Counted from the stretch's first letter, positions 9,396 through 19,001 are shown. The stretch is DNA of 64,000 nt from CAJBVG01 sp943371425 (GCA_943371425.1 CALRUR010000001.1:62001-126000); one strand, 5' to 3'. Numbers and translations: made by a program. The notes: a model not told the origin generated them from the letters alone.

Positions 9396-10535
9396 ATGCA
9401 AAAGAAAATTATTTTTACATTATTAGCAAGCACGTTACTTATGGCTTGTAATGATAAAAAAGCTACAGAACAGGAAAAGGTAGTAGAAGAAAATACAGTA
9501 GAAGAAATTGTGTTGACAAAAGCACAATTAAAAAACATTGAATTGGATTATGTAGCTATTGAACAAAAAGGAATTGGTGCCATAATTAAAGCCAATGGTA
9601 GTATTGATGTACCGCCAGAGAGCATGGTTAGCATATCGGCGCCAATGGGTGGCTATTTAAAATATACACGATTATTGCCAGGACTAAAAGTAAAAAAAGG
9701 CGAAGTATTGGCAATTGTAGAAGATCAGCAGTTTGTAGAAATCGGTAGAGAGTATTTAACTACCAAAAACAAAGTAGAACTGAATAAAATTGATTTTCAG
9801 AAACAAAAAGAATTGTATGCACAAAAAGCTATTTCGGAAAAAGCTTATTTAGAAGCAAAGAGTGGCTTAGAAATTCTCGAGATTAACTTACAATCCTTAT
9901 CAGAAAAATTAAAATTGATAGGCATAGATGCAAACAAATTGAGTGTCGACAAAATATCGTCGAAGGTAAACATCCTTTCTCCTATTAACGGCTATGTATC
10001 GAAGGTAAATGTAAATGTTGGCAAATACTTATCGCCAAACGATATATTATTTGAATTAATAAATCCAGACGACATTCATTTAAACATTCAAATATTTCAG
10101 CGCGACATTCCGAATTTAGCCATCGGACAAAAAGTAATTACCTACACCAACGAACATCCAGAAGTAAAATACAAAGCCGACATTATTTTAATTGGTCGCG
10201 GGCTCAATGAAAACAAGGCAGTTGACGTGCATTGCCATTTCGAAAAACCAGACCACGATTTAATACCGGGAATGTTTATGAATGTTGAAATAGAATCGAG
10301 CATTAAAAAAACATGGGTAGTAAAAGAGAGTTCTGTTTTACAGTTCGAAAATGCGAACTACTTAGTAATTGCAAAAAACGATTCGACTTTTGAATTGTTT
10401 ACAGTTAAAACAGGAATCAAAGAAAAAGAAGATATAGAGATATTAGATGCTACAGAAGAATTAAAGAATGCAAAGATTGTAGGGAATGGAGCGTATAAGA
10501 TTTTGATGGCGATGAAGAATAAGAGTGAAGAGTAG
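9396..10535 (+). CDS. periplasmic adaptor (CzcB/CusB type) of the RND efflux system, lipoprotein
   Basis: The 379-residue protein begins MQKKIIFTLLASTLLMACND, a lipoprotein signal peptide with lipobox LLMAC. It is probably anchored to the inner membrane facing the periplasm. A lipoyl/barrel-sandwich segment follows (PMGGYLKYTRLLPGLKVKKG), then a coiled-coil hairpin (KVELNKIDFQKQKELYAQKA) and the returning half (ILSPINGYVSKVNVNVGKYL). The beta-barrel and membrane-proximal domains make up the rest. It links the pump and the channel, both of which are on the upstream polypeptide. The Bacteroidota operon order is often pump, then adaptor, as here. Confidence 0.93.
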   Translation: MQKKIIFTLLASTLLMACNDKKATEQEKVVEENTVEEIVLTKAQLKNIELDYVAIEQKGIGAIIKANGSIDVPPESMVSISAPMGGYLKYTRLLPGLKVKKGEVLAIVEDQQFVEIGREYLTTKNKVELNKIDFQKQKELYAQKAISEKAYLEAKSGLEILEINLQSLSEKLKLIGIDANKLSVDKISSKVNILSPINGYVSKVNVNVGKYLSPNDILFELINPDDIHLNIQIFQRDIPNLAIGQKVITYTNEHPEVKYKADIILIGRGLNENKAVDVHCHFEKPDHDLIPGMFMNVEIESSIKKTWVVKESSVLQFENANYLVIAKNDSTFELFTVKTGIKEKEDIEILDATEELKNAKIVGNGAYKILMAMKNKSEE

Positions 10536-10576
10536 ATCGTTTGCTCGTGTGATAGTATGCTAGTGTGCTAGTGAGG
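10533..10576. repeat. GCTCGTGTGATAGTATGCTAGTG word array at the adaptor stop
   Basis: Words of the GTGTGCTAGT/TGCTCGTG type begin directly at the TAG stop of the adaptor gene. Close relatives occur at 22041-22112 (GTGCTAGT) and at 24091-24133 and 55864-55955 (TGCTCGT). Confidence 0.7.
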
Positions 10577-10616
10577 AAGATTGTTAAAAATATTTATTTA
10601 TTTTTTTTCTTTTTCT

Positions 10617-10747
10617 TCATCCTTTGAATTTTGAAATACAAAAGCAAGTTATTGAGTTCTATAGTAGAAATAGAATGCAACGGATTTTACCTCGTGAATT
10701 CTATTCTTTTTATAGCACCTTTGTATTTCAAAATTTAAAGGATTGAG
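10617..10747. mobile_element. about 130-bp terminal-inverted-repeat element (family B)
   Basis: The left end at about 10617-10644 (ATCCTTTGAATTTTGAAATA...) is matched almost perfectly by the reverse complement of the right end at about 10718-10746. The middle contains CAACGGATTT. No coding capacity. The ends and the central CAACGGATTT are shared with the element at 63305-63432, so this is a dispersed family, MITE-like or a structured RNA element. It lies between convergent genes. Confidence 0.65.
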
Positions 10748-10794
10748 GTATAGTTTATCTTCGTAGCTAAGCATTAAATAGGTAAGTGCATCGC

Positions 10795-10831
10795 TTCATT
10801 CACAATTCACAATTCATAATTCATAATTCAA
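10795..10831. repeat. AATTCAT/AATTCAC word array overlapping a stop codon
   Basis: Tandem words ATTCACA and ATTCATA run into the 3' end of the minus-strand T9SS gene. They encode its last two residues (EL) and its TGA stop at 10821-10823. Confidence 0.75.
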
Positions 10832-12314
10832 CCACCATTTTCCCAAAGGCCTGGCTCCCATCCTCCAACATTACTTGTACAATGTAAGCACCCGTAGGCA
10901 AAGCCGAAACATCTATATTTATTGAATTGTATGTGCCTTCGAGCAAGAGCTTGCCAGTATAATCGGCTATGCGATAAGAAATAATTTTAGCACTATGCTC
11001 AAACTGAATTTTATCTTTTGCAGGGTTGGGATAAATTTTAATTTCTTCTTTGCTAAAGGGAATATTATTAATGCCAACTAATTGACAACCGGGTGTAAGA
11101 CAACCGAAGGTATCGACTTTGAGGAGCCAGGCGTCTTGGCTAGCATTGCTACCATTAGGGTTAAAACTATATCCAGCCATAATGAATCCATCACTACTTT
11201 TTTGTATATTATAAAAATTATGAGGTCTTATTGAATTCACATTAAATAATCTCTCGGATAAACTATCACCATAACTATTAACAATTATAAGCCAACCTTG
11301 TTGATTAATTAAATTGTTATTAAATGTAAAACCACATGCATATATATTACCATTTTTAACTACAATACCATTAACAGTGCAATCTTTAGGGCCACCAAAA
11401 GATTTCTTCCAATTTAAATCTCCATTTGTATCTACACATATAATTTGAGCTTTTAGATTACCTAGACCATCTGCCCTAGTATTGTAAGAACCAGCTATGT
11501 ATAATTTATTGGTATTTTTATCAAAAACAATTGATTCCCCTCCTTCTCTTGGAAAGGTTGAGTACGTTTTTTTCCAAATAAGATTTCCGTTAATATTTAC
11601 CTTTATAAGAAATGTTTTATTTGTAGAATTTTGTGAAGTATAGCCAATAAGGAAATAATCTTGATTCGGTAGTTGAACAACACCATAACCAGATTCAAAG
11701 CTTGTTGAGGTATTCGAATATGTTTTATGCCATCTCACATTACCTAACGAATCCAATTTCATCATTACAAAATCACAATTTACACCAGATTGGATTTGAT
11801 TGCAAGATTGTCCTACAACCATATAACCTGAATCCAACGTTGGAATCATTTGGGTTGAATAATCATTTCCCTTGAACACATCGTAATATCTTGTGCTTAT
11901 AGTATCTCCAAGTTCATTGAGGTTCCAAATACCAAAATATCCACCTTTTTGTTCATTTTCATAGGCTACTAAATCAATTACAGTACCTACTAATATATAC
12001 CCTTTATTGGTTTTTGTAAATGTATTAAATCCAATACTATAATTTTTCTTTTTATAAATTTTCGTCCAAACTGTATCCCCATTTTGATTTGTCTTTACAA
12101 TTAAAATTGATGTAACAGCAAAACCTAAGGTATCAATATTGGAAAAATCAGTTGATGAAGTGACTGTAAAATATCCTGAGTCGCCTAACACTAGAACATC
12201 TGCACATAAATCTTGAAACCCTACAATTCCAATATTTTTAGAAAAACGAATCTGGGAAGAAGCTATGCTTGCTGTGAAGCAGAAAAATAATGCTAATAGC
12301 CAGATTCGTTTCAT
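10821..12314 (-). CDS. T9SS type A sorting-domain protein (beta-propeller-like)
   Basis: The 497-residue protein has a signal peptide (MKRIWLLALFFCFTASIASS). The middle consists of repeated units of the form 'GDTVWTKIYKK', 'GNLIWKKTYST' and 'GDLNWKKSFGG', each about 50 residues long, suggesting a beta-propeller. The C-terminus is a type IX secretion sorting domain: KIYPNPAKDKIQFEHS, then YRIADYTGKLLLEG and GAYIVQVMLEDG. It is therefore predicted to be secreted or attached to the cell surface. The adjacent gene at 12505-13992 is a clear paralog. Ligand or role unknown. The final residues come from a word array. Confidence 0.9.
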   Translation of the reverse strand: MKRIWLLALFFCFTASIASSQIRFSKNIGIVGFQDLCADVLVLGDSGYFTVTSSTDFSNIDTLGFAVTSILIVKTNQNGDTVWTKIYKKKNYSIGFNTFTKTNKGYILVGTVIDLVAYENEQKGGYFGIWNLNELGDTISTRYYDVFKGNDYSTQMIPTLDSGYMVVGQSCNQIQSGVNCDFVMMKLDSLGNVRWHKTYSNTSTSFESGYGVVQLPNQDYFLIGYTSQNSTNKTFLIKVNINGNLIWKKTYSTFPREGGESIVFDKNTNKLYIAGSYNTRADGLGNLKAQIICVDTNGDLNWKKSFGGPKDCTVNGIVVKNGNIYACGFTFNNNLINQQGWLIIVNSYGDSLSERLFNVNSIRPHNFYNIQKSSDGFIMAGYSFNPNGSNASQDAWLLKVDTFGCLTPGCQLVGINNIPFSKEEIKIYPNPAKDKIQFEHSAKIISYRIADYTGKLLLEGTYNSINIDVSALPTGAYIVQVMLEDGSQAFGKMVVEL

Positions 12315-12347
12315 TGATGATATTTTATTCTAAGATAATGATTTTTT

Positions 12348-12507
12348 AACCTCACCCTAAATCCCTCTCCAAAGGAGAAGGACCACAGAGTCAAAACTTT
12401 GAAGCTCTATCACGTTTTTACAATTATAAAAAGTAAGTTTTTCAGATTTATTAAAATACCTGATGCACTTAGCCCCTCTCCTTTGGAGAGGGGTTGGGGT
12501 GAGGTTA
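12348..12507. repeat. paired inverted REP-like palindromes (CCTCACCC...CTCTCC)
   Basis: A left unit at 12348-12383 contains CCTCACCC and CTCTCCAAAGGAGAAG. A right unit at 12470-12507 contains CTCTCCTTTGGAGAGG and GGTTGGGGTGAGG. Each has an inner palindrome around CTCC-AAAGG, and the two units are mutually inverted, like a BIME. The right unit ends on the stop codon of the 12505-13992 gene. A third, diverged unit lies at 19187-19231. In a minus-strand transcript this would form a strong hairpin between the two T9SS paralogs. Confidence 0.8.
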
Positions 12508-13992
12508 CTCAATCACCAACTTCCCAAACGCTTGAGATTTATTTTCCAATAACACCTGAACGATATAGACACCATTTGGTAAACTCTCTACCTCAATTCC
12601 TCTCTCTGTATAGTTACCCGCTAATAAAAGTTTACCTGCGTAATCAGCAATTCGGTACGATAAAATTTTACCGCTGTGTTTAAATTGAATTTTATCTTTT
12701 GCAGGGTTGGGATAAATTTTAATTTCTTCTCTGCTGAAAGGAACATTATCTAATCCTACTAATTGACAACCTGGGGTAAGGCAACCAAAGGTGTCGACTT
12801 TTAAAAGCCAGGCATCTTGTGAATTAATAGAATCATTAAGATTAATTCCATACCCCGACATTAAAAAACCATCATTAGTAGTATTGATATTATAAATTTG
12901 CTCGGGCCAAATTGAATTAGGATTATATAATCTTTGAAACAAGCTATCACCATTAACATTTATTGAAAATAGCCAACCTTGTCCTCGATCTAAAGAATCA
13001 TAATTACTATTGTTTCCAACAAGCTTTATTTTATAATTATAATAAATAACATTAGTAAATCCACAGTTACGCTTTCCTCCAAAAGATTTATTCCATATTT
13101 TATTGCCAGACGTATCAATCAACATAACACAACCTTTTGAAGTACCTGTTCCATCTGCATTTGTTGCATAGGATCCTGCTAGAATTATTTTATTGTCGAT
13201 TTGCTGTATAGCTAGCCCAGCTTGACGTGGAAATTCATTATACGTTTTTTTCCATAGTAAATTACCTAAACTATCTGTCTTTACAAGGAACCATTTCATA
13301 ATTCCATTAAGAGTAGTCTGACCGAATAGATAAAATGTTCCATCAGCAAGTTGAATTAATGAATTAGGATTTTCAAAACTTGTATTGCTTTGTTTATAAA
13401 TTTGATGCCATTGCTTAATTCCTAAACTATCTAATTTCATTAAAAAGTAATTACACTTTCTACCTGATTGAACTTGGTTACAAGTTTGTCCGAAAATTGC
13501 AAATCCATTATCTATCGTTTTGATAATTTTAATTACATATTCATTCCCAAATTGTATATCATAGTTTTGTGTTGATATAGTATCCCCAACTTTATCTATT
13601 TTCCAAAGTTTTATATAAGATCCAAAATCATTTTCACTATACTTCTTTAAGTCGAATTCCATTCCTGCAAATAAAAACCCCCAACTCGCATTCATTATGC
13701 TGGCTCCATCTATATTATACCTTGGTTTACTATAAGTTTTAGTTGAAATTGTGTCACCATATAAATTTGTTCGAATAGCATATAAATATGTCTTAGCAAA
13801 ATTTAGAGTATCAATTTCAGATAATCCAATACATCTGCTAATTGTAAAAAAACCTGTATCTCCAAGTACAACTACATCGGAAATTAAGTTTGCTGTATGA
13901 TTGTAATCGTAAAATTTAGAAAAACGTATCTGCCCATTTACTGTGATAAATGGGGTAGAAAATAAAAATAAAATTAGGCAGATTCGCTTCAT
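12505..13992 (-). CDS. T9SS type A sorting-domain protein, paralog of the next gene
   Basis: The 495-residue protein has the same plan as the 10821-12314 product: signal peptide (MKRICLILFLFSTPFITVNG), propeller-like repeats (GNLLWKKTYNEFPR, GNKIWNKSFGGKRN) and a C-terminal sorting domain (KIYPNPAKDKIQFKHS, YRIADYAGKLLLAG). The tails of the two are nearly identical (LDNVPFSREEIKIYPNPAKD here, INNIPFSKEEIKIYPNPAKD there), while the propeller regions differ more. A tandem duplication is the simplest explanation. The gene starts two bases after the stop of the upstream beta-helix gene, so cotranscription is likely. Confidence 0.9.
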   Translation of the reverse strand: MKRICLILFLFSTPFITVNGQIRFSKFYDYNHTANLISDVVVLGDTGFFTISRCIGLSEIDTLNFAKTYLYAIRTNLYGDTISTKTYSKPRYNIDGASIMNASWGFLFAGMEFDLKKYSENDFGSYIKLWKIDKVGDTISTQNYDIQFGNEYVIKIIKTIDNGFAIFGQTCNQVQSGRKCNYFLMKLDSLGIKQWHQIYKQSNTSFENPNSLIQLADGTFYLFGQTTLNGIMKWFLVKTDSLGNLLWKKTYNEFPRQAGLAIQQIDNKIILAGSYATNADGTGTSKGCVMLIDTSGNKIWNKSFGGKRNCGFTNVIYYNYKIKLVGNNSNYDSLDRGQGWLFSINVNGDSLFQRLYNPNSIWPEQIYNINTTNDGFLMSGYGINLNDSINSQDAWLLKVDTFGCLTPGCQLVGLDNVPFSREEIKIYPNPAKDKIQFKHSGKILSYRIADYAGKLLLAGNYTERGIEVESLPNGVYIVQVLLENKSQAFGKLVIE

Positions 13993-13994
13993 AA

Positions 13995-16208
13995 TTATTC
14001 TAAGATAATCAATCTTTTGTTGAGTTGGTATGATTGAGCTCCATTAAGTAAACGAATAGTGTATACCCCAGGCAAAAGAATCCCCTTTTCTATAGTTAAA
14101 TCACCATTTTCTTCAATGTTTACTTCTTTAATAATCTTACCATGCATATCAATAATATTTATCAGTCCACTTGCTGATGAACTTAATTTTATTAAGAAAT
14201 TTCCATTACTTGGATTGGGCATTAAAATAAGTTCAGGTTTAATTTTTTGATTTAATCCTTTATTCTCTTCTAAATGTTCATTAAAATATTCTTCAACTTC
14301 ATTAGTTAATGCTTTAGTTGTTTTAGTGTTATTATGTACTACCATGTTTGACTCCTCCCATCGTTCAGCTTCTCGGACGTACTGATAGCCAAAAAATATT
14401 TCTAAAATCTTTTTTGAAGCATTTGATATTGGTGTAACACCATCTGCCAAAGTTGCAATATCTCCTGTCAATCCAATATCTCCTACACTGTCTATAGGTA
14501 GAGATTCGTTATTTATATCCAGTGCCAATTGCATAAAATCTTTATACTCACCAATAGGCAAATTATCAATAATATCTTGAGGATTAACATTCATATTCGC
14601 TCCATATTCAATATACATTGGTAGTTTTAGTTCTTCCCATTCAGATGATGTTTCTGCTTCAATCATTTGTCTTAATTCTTCTATCATACCGCTATCTTTT
14701 AATTGTTGAGCTAAATTTAGCTTATACTTAAATAATAACTCTGCGCTAGCTTCAGTATTATTATTTACTAAATCTTCTGCATAAGCCACACATGGCACTG
14801 GATTTCCCCCGCATGGATCGAATGGGACTTCACATTCTTCATTATATGATGTTCCAAGAATTGGGAGAACGGTCACTTTATTGTCAGTAACATATTGCGG
14901 AACTGCTTCAGAAGGATTTATAACTGTATTATAAACAAGTTGCATACTTTCATTAATTCGAATATTTCGACTACTAGTTAAACCTTCGTTATCATTAAAT
15001 AAGTTTGCGGCTTGAATTAGTGAAGGATTTTCTAATCCAAAATCATGGATTTCACCGATTGTAACAGGATTGATTGACCAATCTTGAGTTGAATTATTAT
15101 AGGTATTACATTGTATTCCTATGTCATTATTATCACCTTCTAATTGAGTACCATACTCAAGTTTTTCGAAAATATTATGATCAACATTACAAGGTAAATT
15201 TTGAGAATTCCTAACTAATATTCCATAAATATTAATATTGCTTTGTATTGAATTTGACGACTCAATAGAATTATTAGTAATATTGAAACCTCTGGATACG
15301 TCTTCTTTTATTCCATAATTCTCCATTAACCAAGCATTACTTTCATAAGCAGGTAGAACAATTGTATTTTCTCTAATCTGAGAACCTGCCTGTGCTGTTT
15401 CAGTAATTGCTAAAGAAACATTGGTAAATTCATTACCAAATACACTATTAGCTTGTAAAGCATTTTGAAAACCTGCTGCCTCTATTCCAAAAGTAAGACC
15501 TGCAAAATCGTTATTATGAATATATGTCCTGCTACCCCAAGTTACAACTCCTGTACCCTTTAAATCTGCCCTAGGATGATAAGTGCTTTCAAAATTATTA
15601 TTGATAATTCTTATGCCACTTTGTTGTGCGATTCCAACAAAATATTTACTTCCTTCATACATGCCATCATCAACATAATTCCTATCAATCATTTCACGAT
15701 AACATTTAAATGTCGAATTAGCGATTACACTATAGTTAGAATGTATTTGATTCTTAGCCAAACTATATTTACTAAAAAACACGCCAAAGCGATTATTAAT
15801 GAATTTACCATTAATTACTCTTACTACACCACCATCGTTACTTTTAATCGCTATTCTAGCATTTTCAATTACACCTCCATTCTTAACTTCACACCAACCA
15901 TGGTTTGTAGCCGTCTGTGCCATTAAGGCTGTTCCTTCTACTACAATTCCATTCCACATACCGCCACAATAATTCGTAATTACACCACCATCTACTACTA
16001 ATTTTCCACCTTTTCTTACCGTAATGGTAGAATTGTTTGGCATATACAATTTATTGCCTACCACCAAAGTTGCTCCTGATAAAATAACGATATTTTTAGT
16101 AGCTCTAGTCTCCGTAGAATATGTAATGGTTCCTTCCTCTATATATTCGGGAGTACCTGTATAAAAAACACATTCTTTCAAATTGGTTTCCCAAAACACC
16201 TCTGCCAA
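13995..16208 (-). CDS. beta-helix and T9SS sorting-domain half of a frameshifted surface protein
   Basis: The frame gives 737 residues with no signal peptide. It opens with FWETNLKECVFYTG, which is the expected continuation of the upstream frame's '...RAATFGRGV'. A parallel beta-helix region follows (GATLVVGNKLYMPNNSTITV, then many short 'INNNFEST', 'ITNNSIES' turns to about residue 420), then a mostly helical segment (about 470-650), then a T9SS tail (LILMPNPSNGNFLIKL). The first codons to about 16196 are probably not a true start. Removing one T from the run at 16193-16196 joins it to the 16105-18537 frame. See the frameshift finding. Confidence 0.85.
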   Translation of the reverse strand: MAEVFWETNLKECVFYTGTPEYIEEGTITYSTETRATKNIVILSGATLVVGNKLYMPNNSTITVRKGGKLVVDGGVITNYCGGMWNGIVVEGTALMAQTATNHGWCEVKNGGVIENARIAIKSNDGGVVRVINGKFINNRFGVFFSKYSLAKNQIHSNYSVIANSTFKCYREMIDRNYVDDGMYEGSKYFVGIAQQSGIRIINNNFESTYHPRADLKGTGVVTWGSRTYIHNNDFAGLTFGIEAAGFQNALQANSVFGNEFTNVSLAITETAQAGSQIRENTIVLPAYESNAWLMENYGIKEDVSRGFNITNNSIESSNSIQSNINIYGILVRNSQNLPCNVDHNIFEKLEYGTQLEGDNNDIGIQCNTYNNSTQDWSINPVTIGEIHDFGLENPSLIQAANLFNDNEGLTSSRNIRINESMQLVYNTVINPSEAVPQYVTDNKVTVLPILGTSYNEECEVPFDPCGGNPVPCVAYAEDLVNNNTEASAELLFKYKLNLAQQLKDSGMIEELRQMIEAETSSEWEELKLPMYIEYGANMNVNPQDIIDNLPIGEYKDFMQLALDINNESLPIDSVGDIGLTGDIATLADGVTPISNASKKILEIFFGYQYVREAERWEESNMVVHNNTKTTKALTNEVEEYFNEHLEENKGLNQKIKPELILMPNPSNGNFLIKLSSSASGLINIIDMHGKIIKEVNIEENGDLTIEKGILLPGVYTIRLLNGAQSYQLNKRLIILE

Positions 16209-18537
16209 AAGTGGCTGCTCTTAATTTATTGTTTGAATAACTAATTACTAATTTAGTGATGATACATTTTGGTAAATCAGTATTGTATTCATACCAAGTA
16301 TCATTAGAGTTATCGAAATAATATACTCCTCTGTCGGTACCTGCAAAAAGCATTTCATTTACTTTGTCGTATGCAATTGTGTTTACAGGATATTCACCAA
16401 GGGTGTTATTTCCAAGCTTCGTCCAAGTAGCTCCTAAATCATTAGAGTGCCAAACTCTATCGCCATCCCAATCGAAATTTCCCTTTGTTACCCAAATATC
16501 ATAATTAACACCATTCTTTACAATTTCAATATCTGTTATACCATGCGAACCTGGGTAATTAACTTTGCTGAAATTTACTCCAGAATTTGTAGAAACATAT
16601 AATTCAACTTGCTGAGCTGAATTGTCCCAAGTTGGTATCATCCAAATCTGATTATCATCTGAAATATCAAAACTGCCAAATTCAATATGTGATGGTATTC
16701 CAGAATATGAATGAGTGGTCCAAGTATCACCTTTGTTTGTAGATTTATAAATTATATTGTTGAGATGCCCAGTATAAGCCATATCAACATAATAGACTAA
16801 AACATTGTTATTCGATAAGGTTTTATCAATAAACCTGCACATTCCATTTCCACCACTTGCACCTGTAAAAGTATTAGAAGTATATTTCAATCTTCTTAAA
16901 CTATAATTTGCATTGCTAAATACCACTGCACCTTCTTTTTTATAATCATCTTCAATAATCAATGTTTCTCCAAAACCATCTGCATATATGTTCGCTGACC
17001 AATTATCAAATTCTTTAATATTTGTACCTGAATCATGAACTCCACCGATTATTAAATTTGGATCATTTTCAGAAACAGTCAAATTATAGAAATTTGAAGC
17101 TTGTATGCCATTACCAATAAATTCGTAAGTTATTCCATTATCAATTGATAAATCAATCCCTGCATCATGTGCCACATAAATATAATTATTTGATCCAATA
17201 GATACTATTTTTATATCTCTAATATCATCATGCATTAATGAATTTTTTTGAGCAAAATCTTGACCGTTGTTATTTGAATAGTAATAATAAAGAGAACCAA
17301 AATAAATTTCGGAAATATTGTTTTCTGGAATTGCCATTTCAAGTAATTTATTTTTAACAGTTGATTGTAAACCATCAGAAACATTTGAAACTACAATATT
17401 GTTAAGGTCTAAAACATTAATTGTATATAACTTATAGATTGAATTATAAATTGTAGCAACTTTTAACTCATAGCCCAATGCTGAATTACATGCTATTGAA
17501 ATAGTTGAGTATTTATTAATTGAACTATTAAATATATTAGTAATATTTTGCCAATTAACTCCTGAATTATATGAAATATACAACCCATTACCACTTGCAA
17601 TAACAATATTTGAGTTTGCTGGAAGTACTTCTATTTTATAAAAATCTAAATCAGTTCCGAAATTATTTCTTGCTGGATATGTATTAAATGTAACTCCACC
17701 ATCTATTGATGTATGTATTTCATGATCTGTTAAAGCATGAATAACCACATTGTTTGCATTAACATTTCCTACTATTGCAATATCTTTAATATTAACTTTT
17801 TCAAGTAAACTTGGGCTTAATCCGGAGCGTTTCCAAGTAGTTCCTGAATTATTAGAATATAATAAACCGTATGAATATTTATGAGTATATCCTGTTTGTA
17901 ATTCACGGCTGCCGGTACCTATATAAATTCTTGAAGTGTCATTGGGGTCAATTTTTATAGACATAACACCTATTAAACCAATATCATAAACTCCATTATT
18001 CGTTTCAATATTAAACTTTAAAGGTCTCCAAGATTGACCGAGGTTATCAGTCCTCCAAATCCCTCCATTAGGAGTACCTGCTAAAATAATATTGTTATTT
18101 AATGGATTTATTTCTAAACAATATATCATTCCAATACCACCTAATCTAAATCCATCATATCCTGCCACAGGCTTTTTATCTATACCAATTGGTTTCCACG
18201 GTGCAATGTTGTTAATGCTGCTTTTATTTTGAAATGCACTTGCATTATGATTTAACATACTATCAAGCATCTTAGGCAAATTCAAAGTAAAGCCATTCGT
18301 ATCTAACCTATTCTCCCAATAAAAACTCCACCTCAAAAAATCTTTGTATCCATACTTTCGTATTTCTTTTAATGAATCGTGTTGACTAAAAAATAAAACT
18401 GCACTATCTCGCTTTTGATAATATGTGAGTGCATTATTGTCTAGGTGTTTTTTCCATTGATAAGGATCAATAGTTTGTGCGTTTATATTGGTTACAAAAA
18501 ACAATATAATGGCAAAAAGTGAAATGAGTTTTTTCAT
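16105..18537 (-). CDS. exo-alpha-sialidase/BNR-type propeller half of a frameshifted T9SS surface protein
   Basis: The frame gives 810 residues. It has a signal peptide (MKKLISLFAIILFFVTNINA) and then many BNR/sortilin-like turns: GIWRTDNLGQSWRPL, LLYSNNSGTTWKRSG, IYKSTNKGDTWTTHS and VWHSNDLGATWTKLG. Its last in-family residues are KLRAATFGRGV. After that the frame reads about 30 residues unlike the family (LGNQFERMCFLYRYSRIYRG) and stops inside the next gene. Homologous T9SS proteins read GRGVWETNL here, which is what the other frame encodes. The intact protein would be about 1,510 residues. Two palindromes beside an HTH gene lie just upstream. Confidence 0.87.
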   Translation of the reverse strand: MKKLISLFAIILFFVTNINAQTIDPYQWKKHLDNNALTYYQKRDSAVLFFSQHDSLKEIRKYGYKDFLRWSFYWENRLDTNGFTLNLPKMLDSMLNHNASAFQNKSSINNIAPWKPIGIDKKPVAGYDGFRLGGIGMIYCLEINPLNNNIILAGTPNGGIWRTDNLGQSWRPLKFNIETNNGVYDIGLIGVMSIKIDPNDTSRIYIGTGSRELQTGYTHKYSYGLLYSNNSGTTWKRSGLSPSLLEKVNIKDIAIVGNVNANNVVIHALTDHEIHTSIDGGVTFNTYPARNNFGTDLDFYKIEVLPANSNIVIASGNGLYISYNSGVNWQNITNIFNSSINKYSTISIACNSALGYELKVATIYNSIYKLYTINVLDLNNIVVSNVSDGLQSTVKNKLLEMAIPENNISEIYFGSLYYYYSNNNGQDFAQKNSLMHDDIRDIKIVSIGSNNYIYVAHDAGIDLSIDNGITYEFIGNGIQASNFYNLTVSENDPNLIIGGVHDSGTNIKEFDNWSANIYADGFGETLIIEDDYKKEGAVVFSNANYSLRRLKYTSNTFTGASGGNGMCRFIDKTLSNNNVLVYYVDMAYTGHLNNIIYKSTNKGDTWTTHSYSGIPSHIEFGSFDISDDNQIWMIPTWDNSAQQVELYVSTNSGVNFSKVNYPGSHGITDIEIVKNGVNYDIWVTKGNFDWDGDRVWHSNDLGATWTKLGNNTLGEYPVNTIAYDKVNEMLFAGTDRGVYYFDNSNDTWYEYNTDLPKCIITKLVISYSNNKLRAATFGRGVLGNQFERMCFLYRYSRIYRGRNHYIFYGD

Positions 18538-18578
18538 ATTGAAGTATTTTTAGATTGTACAATACTCCAAATTAATTC

Positions 18579-18614
18579 AGTTATAACAAATAACTATAGT
18601 TATATGATATAACT
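18579..18614. promoter_or_regulatory. two AGTTAT palindromes, candidate operator
   Basis: AGTTAT-5-ATAACT at 18579-18595 and AGTTATA-TGA-TATAACT at 18598-18614 lie 42-77 bp upstream of the large T9SS gene and next to the end of a small HTH regulator gene. Paired palindromes of this size are typical of binding sites for dimeric HTH proteins. Which protein binds is inference. Confidence 0.5.
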
Positions 18615-18620
18615 AAAAAA

Positions 18621-18947
18621 TCAATATTTATCATATATTTTTTTCGATGATTCGATGTTTTGCACCACTGATTTTAAGATCTCCGCATAATGCAATTTTT
18701 CTAATTCCGTACATTTTGAAATGTCTCTGCAAACAAAAAAATAAATTTCTACTTTATTGTTTTTCACATGTTCAATATCTAAATTCAAGGCATTTGCAAT
18801 TACTGCATAACGCTCGTTTTTAGTAGTGTTTATAGAGGATTCTATTTTTGAATAAGCTGCTTGAGTTATTCCTAATTTTTCAGACATAACTGCCTGATTA
18901 ATTTTTAAAAATTCTCGGTACTCTTTAATTGTAAATTCAATTTTCAT
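18621..18947 (-). CDS. small XRE-family HTH DNA-binding protein
   Basis: The 108-residue protein has a helix-turn-helix at about residues 10-60 (KINQAVMSEKLGITQAAYSK and then NERYAVIANALNLDIEHVKN). The C-terminal 45 residues have no motif I recognise, and I see no toxin partner next to it. A perfect 10-bp inverted repeat lies upstream (19002-19046), and two palindromes lie downstream in front of the large T9SS gene. I suggest it regulates itself and that gene, but this is not shown by the sequence alone. Confidence 0.85.
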   Translation of the reverse strand: MKIEFTIKEYREFLKINQAVMSEKLGITQAAYSKIESSINTTKNERYAVIANALNLDIEHVKNNKVEIYFFVCRDISKCTELEKLHYAEILKSVVQNIESSKKIYDKY

Positions 18948-19001
18948 AGGTGAATTAAATGTTAAATTTTAATAAATACTAATATCAAAAAAATAAATTT
19001 C

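Noticed and set aside
12399..12683. Small plus-strand gene within the REP-like region
   Set aside because: It is a translation of the palindromes and of the antisense of a T9SS tail.
16193..16196. Programmed ribosomal frameshift joining the two halves of the large T9SS gene
   Set aside because: The run GTGTTTTGG is short, there is no obvious stimulating structure, and programmed shifts are not known in this family. An indel or sequencing error is simpler.
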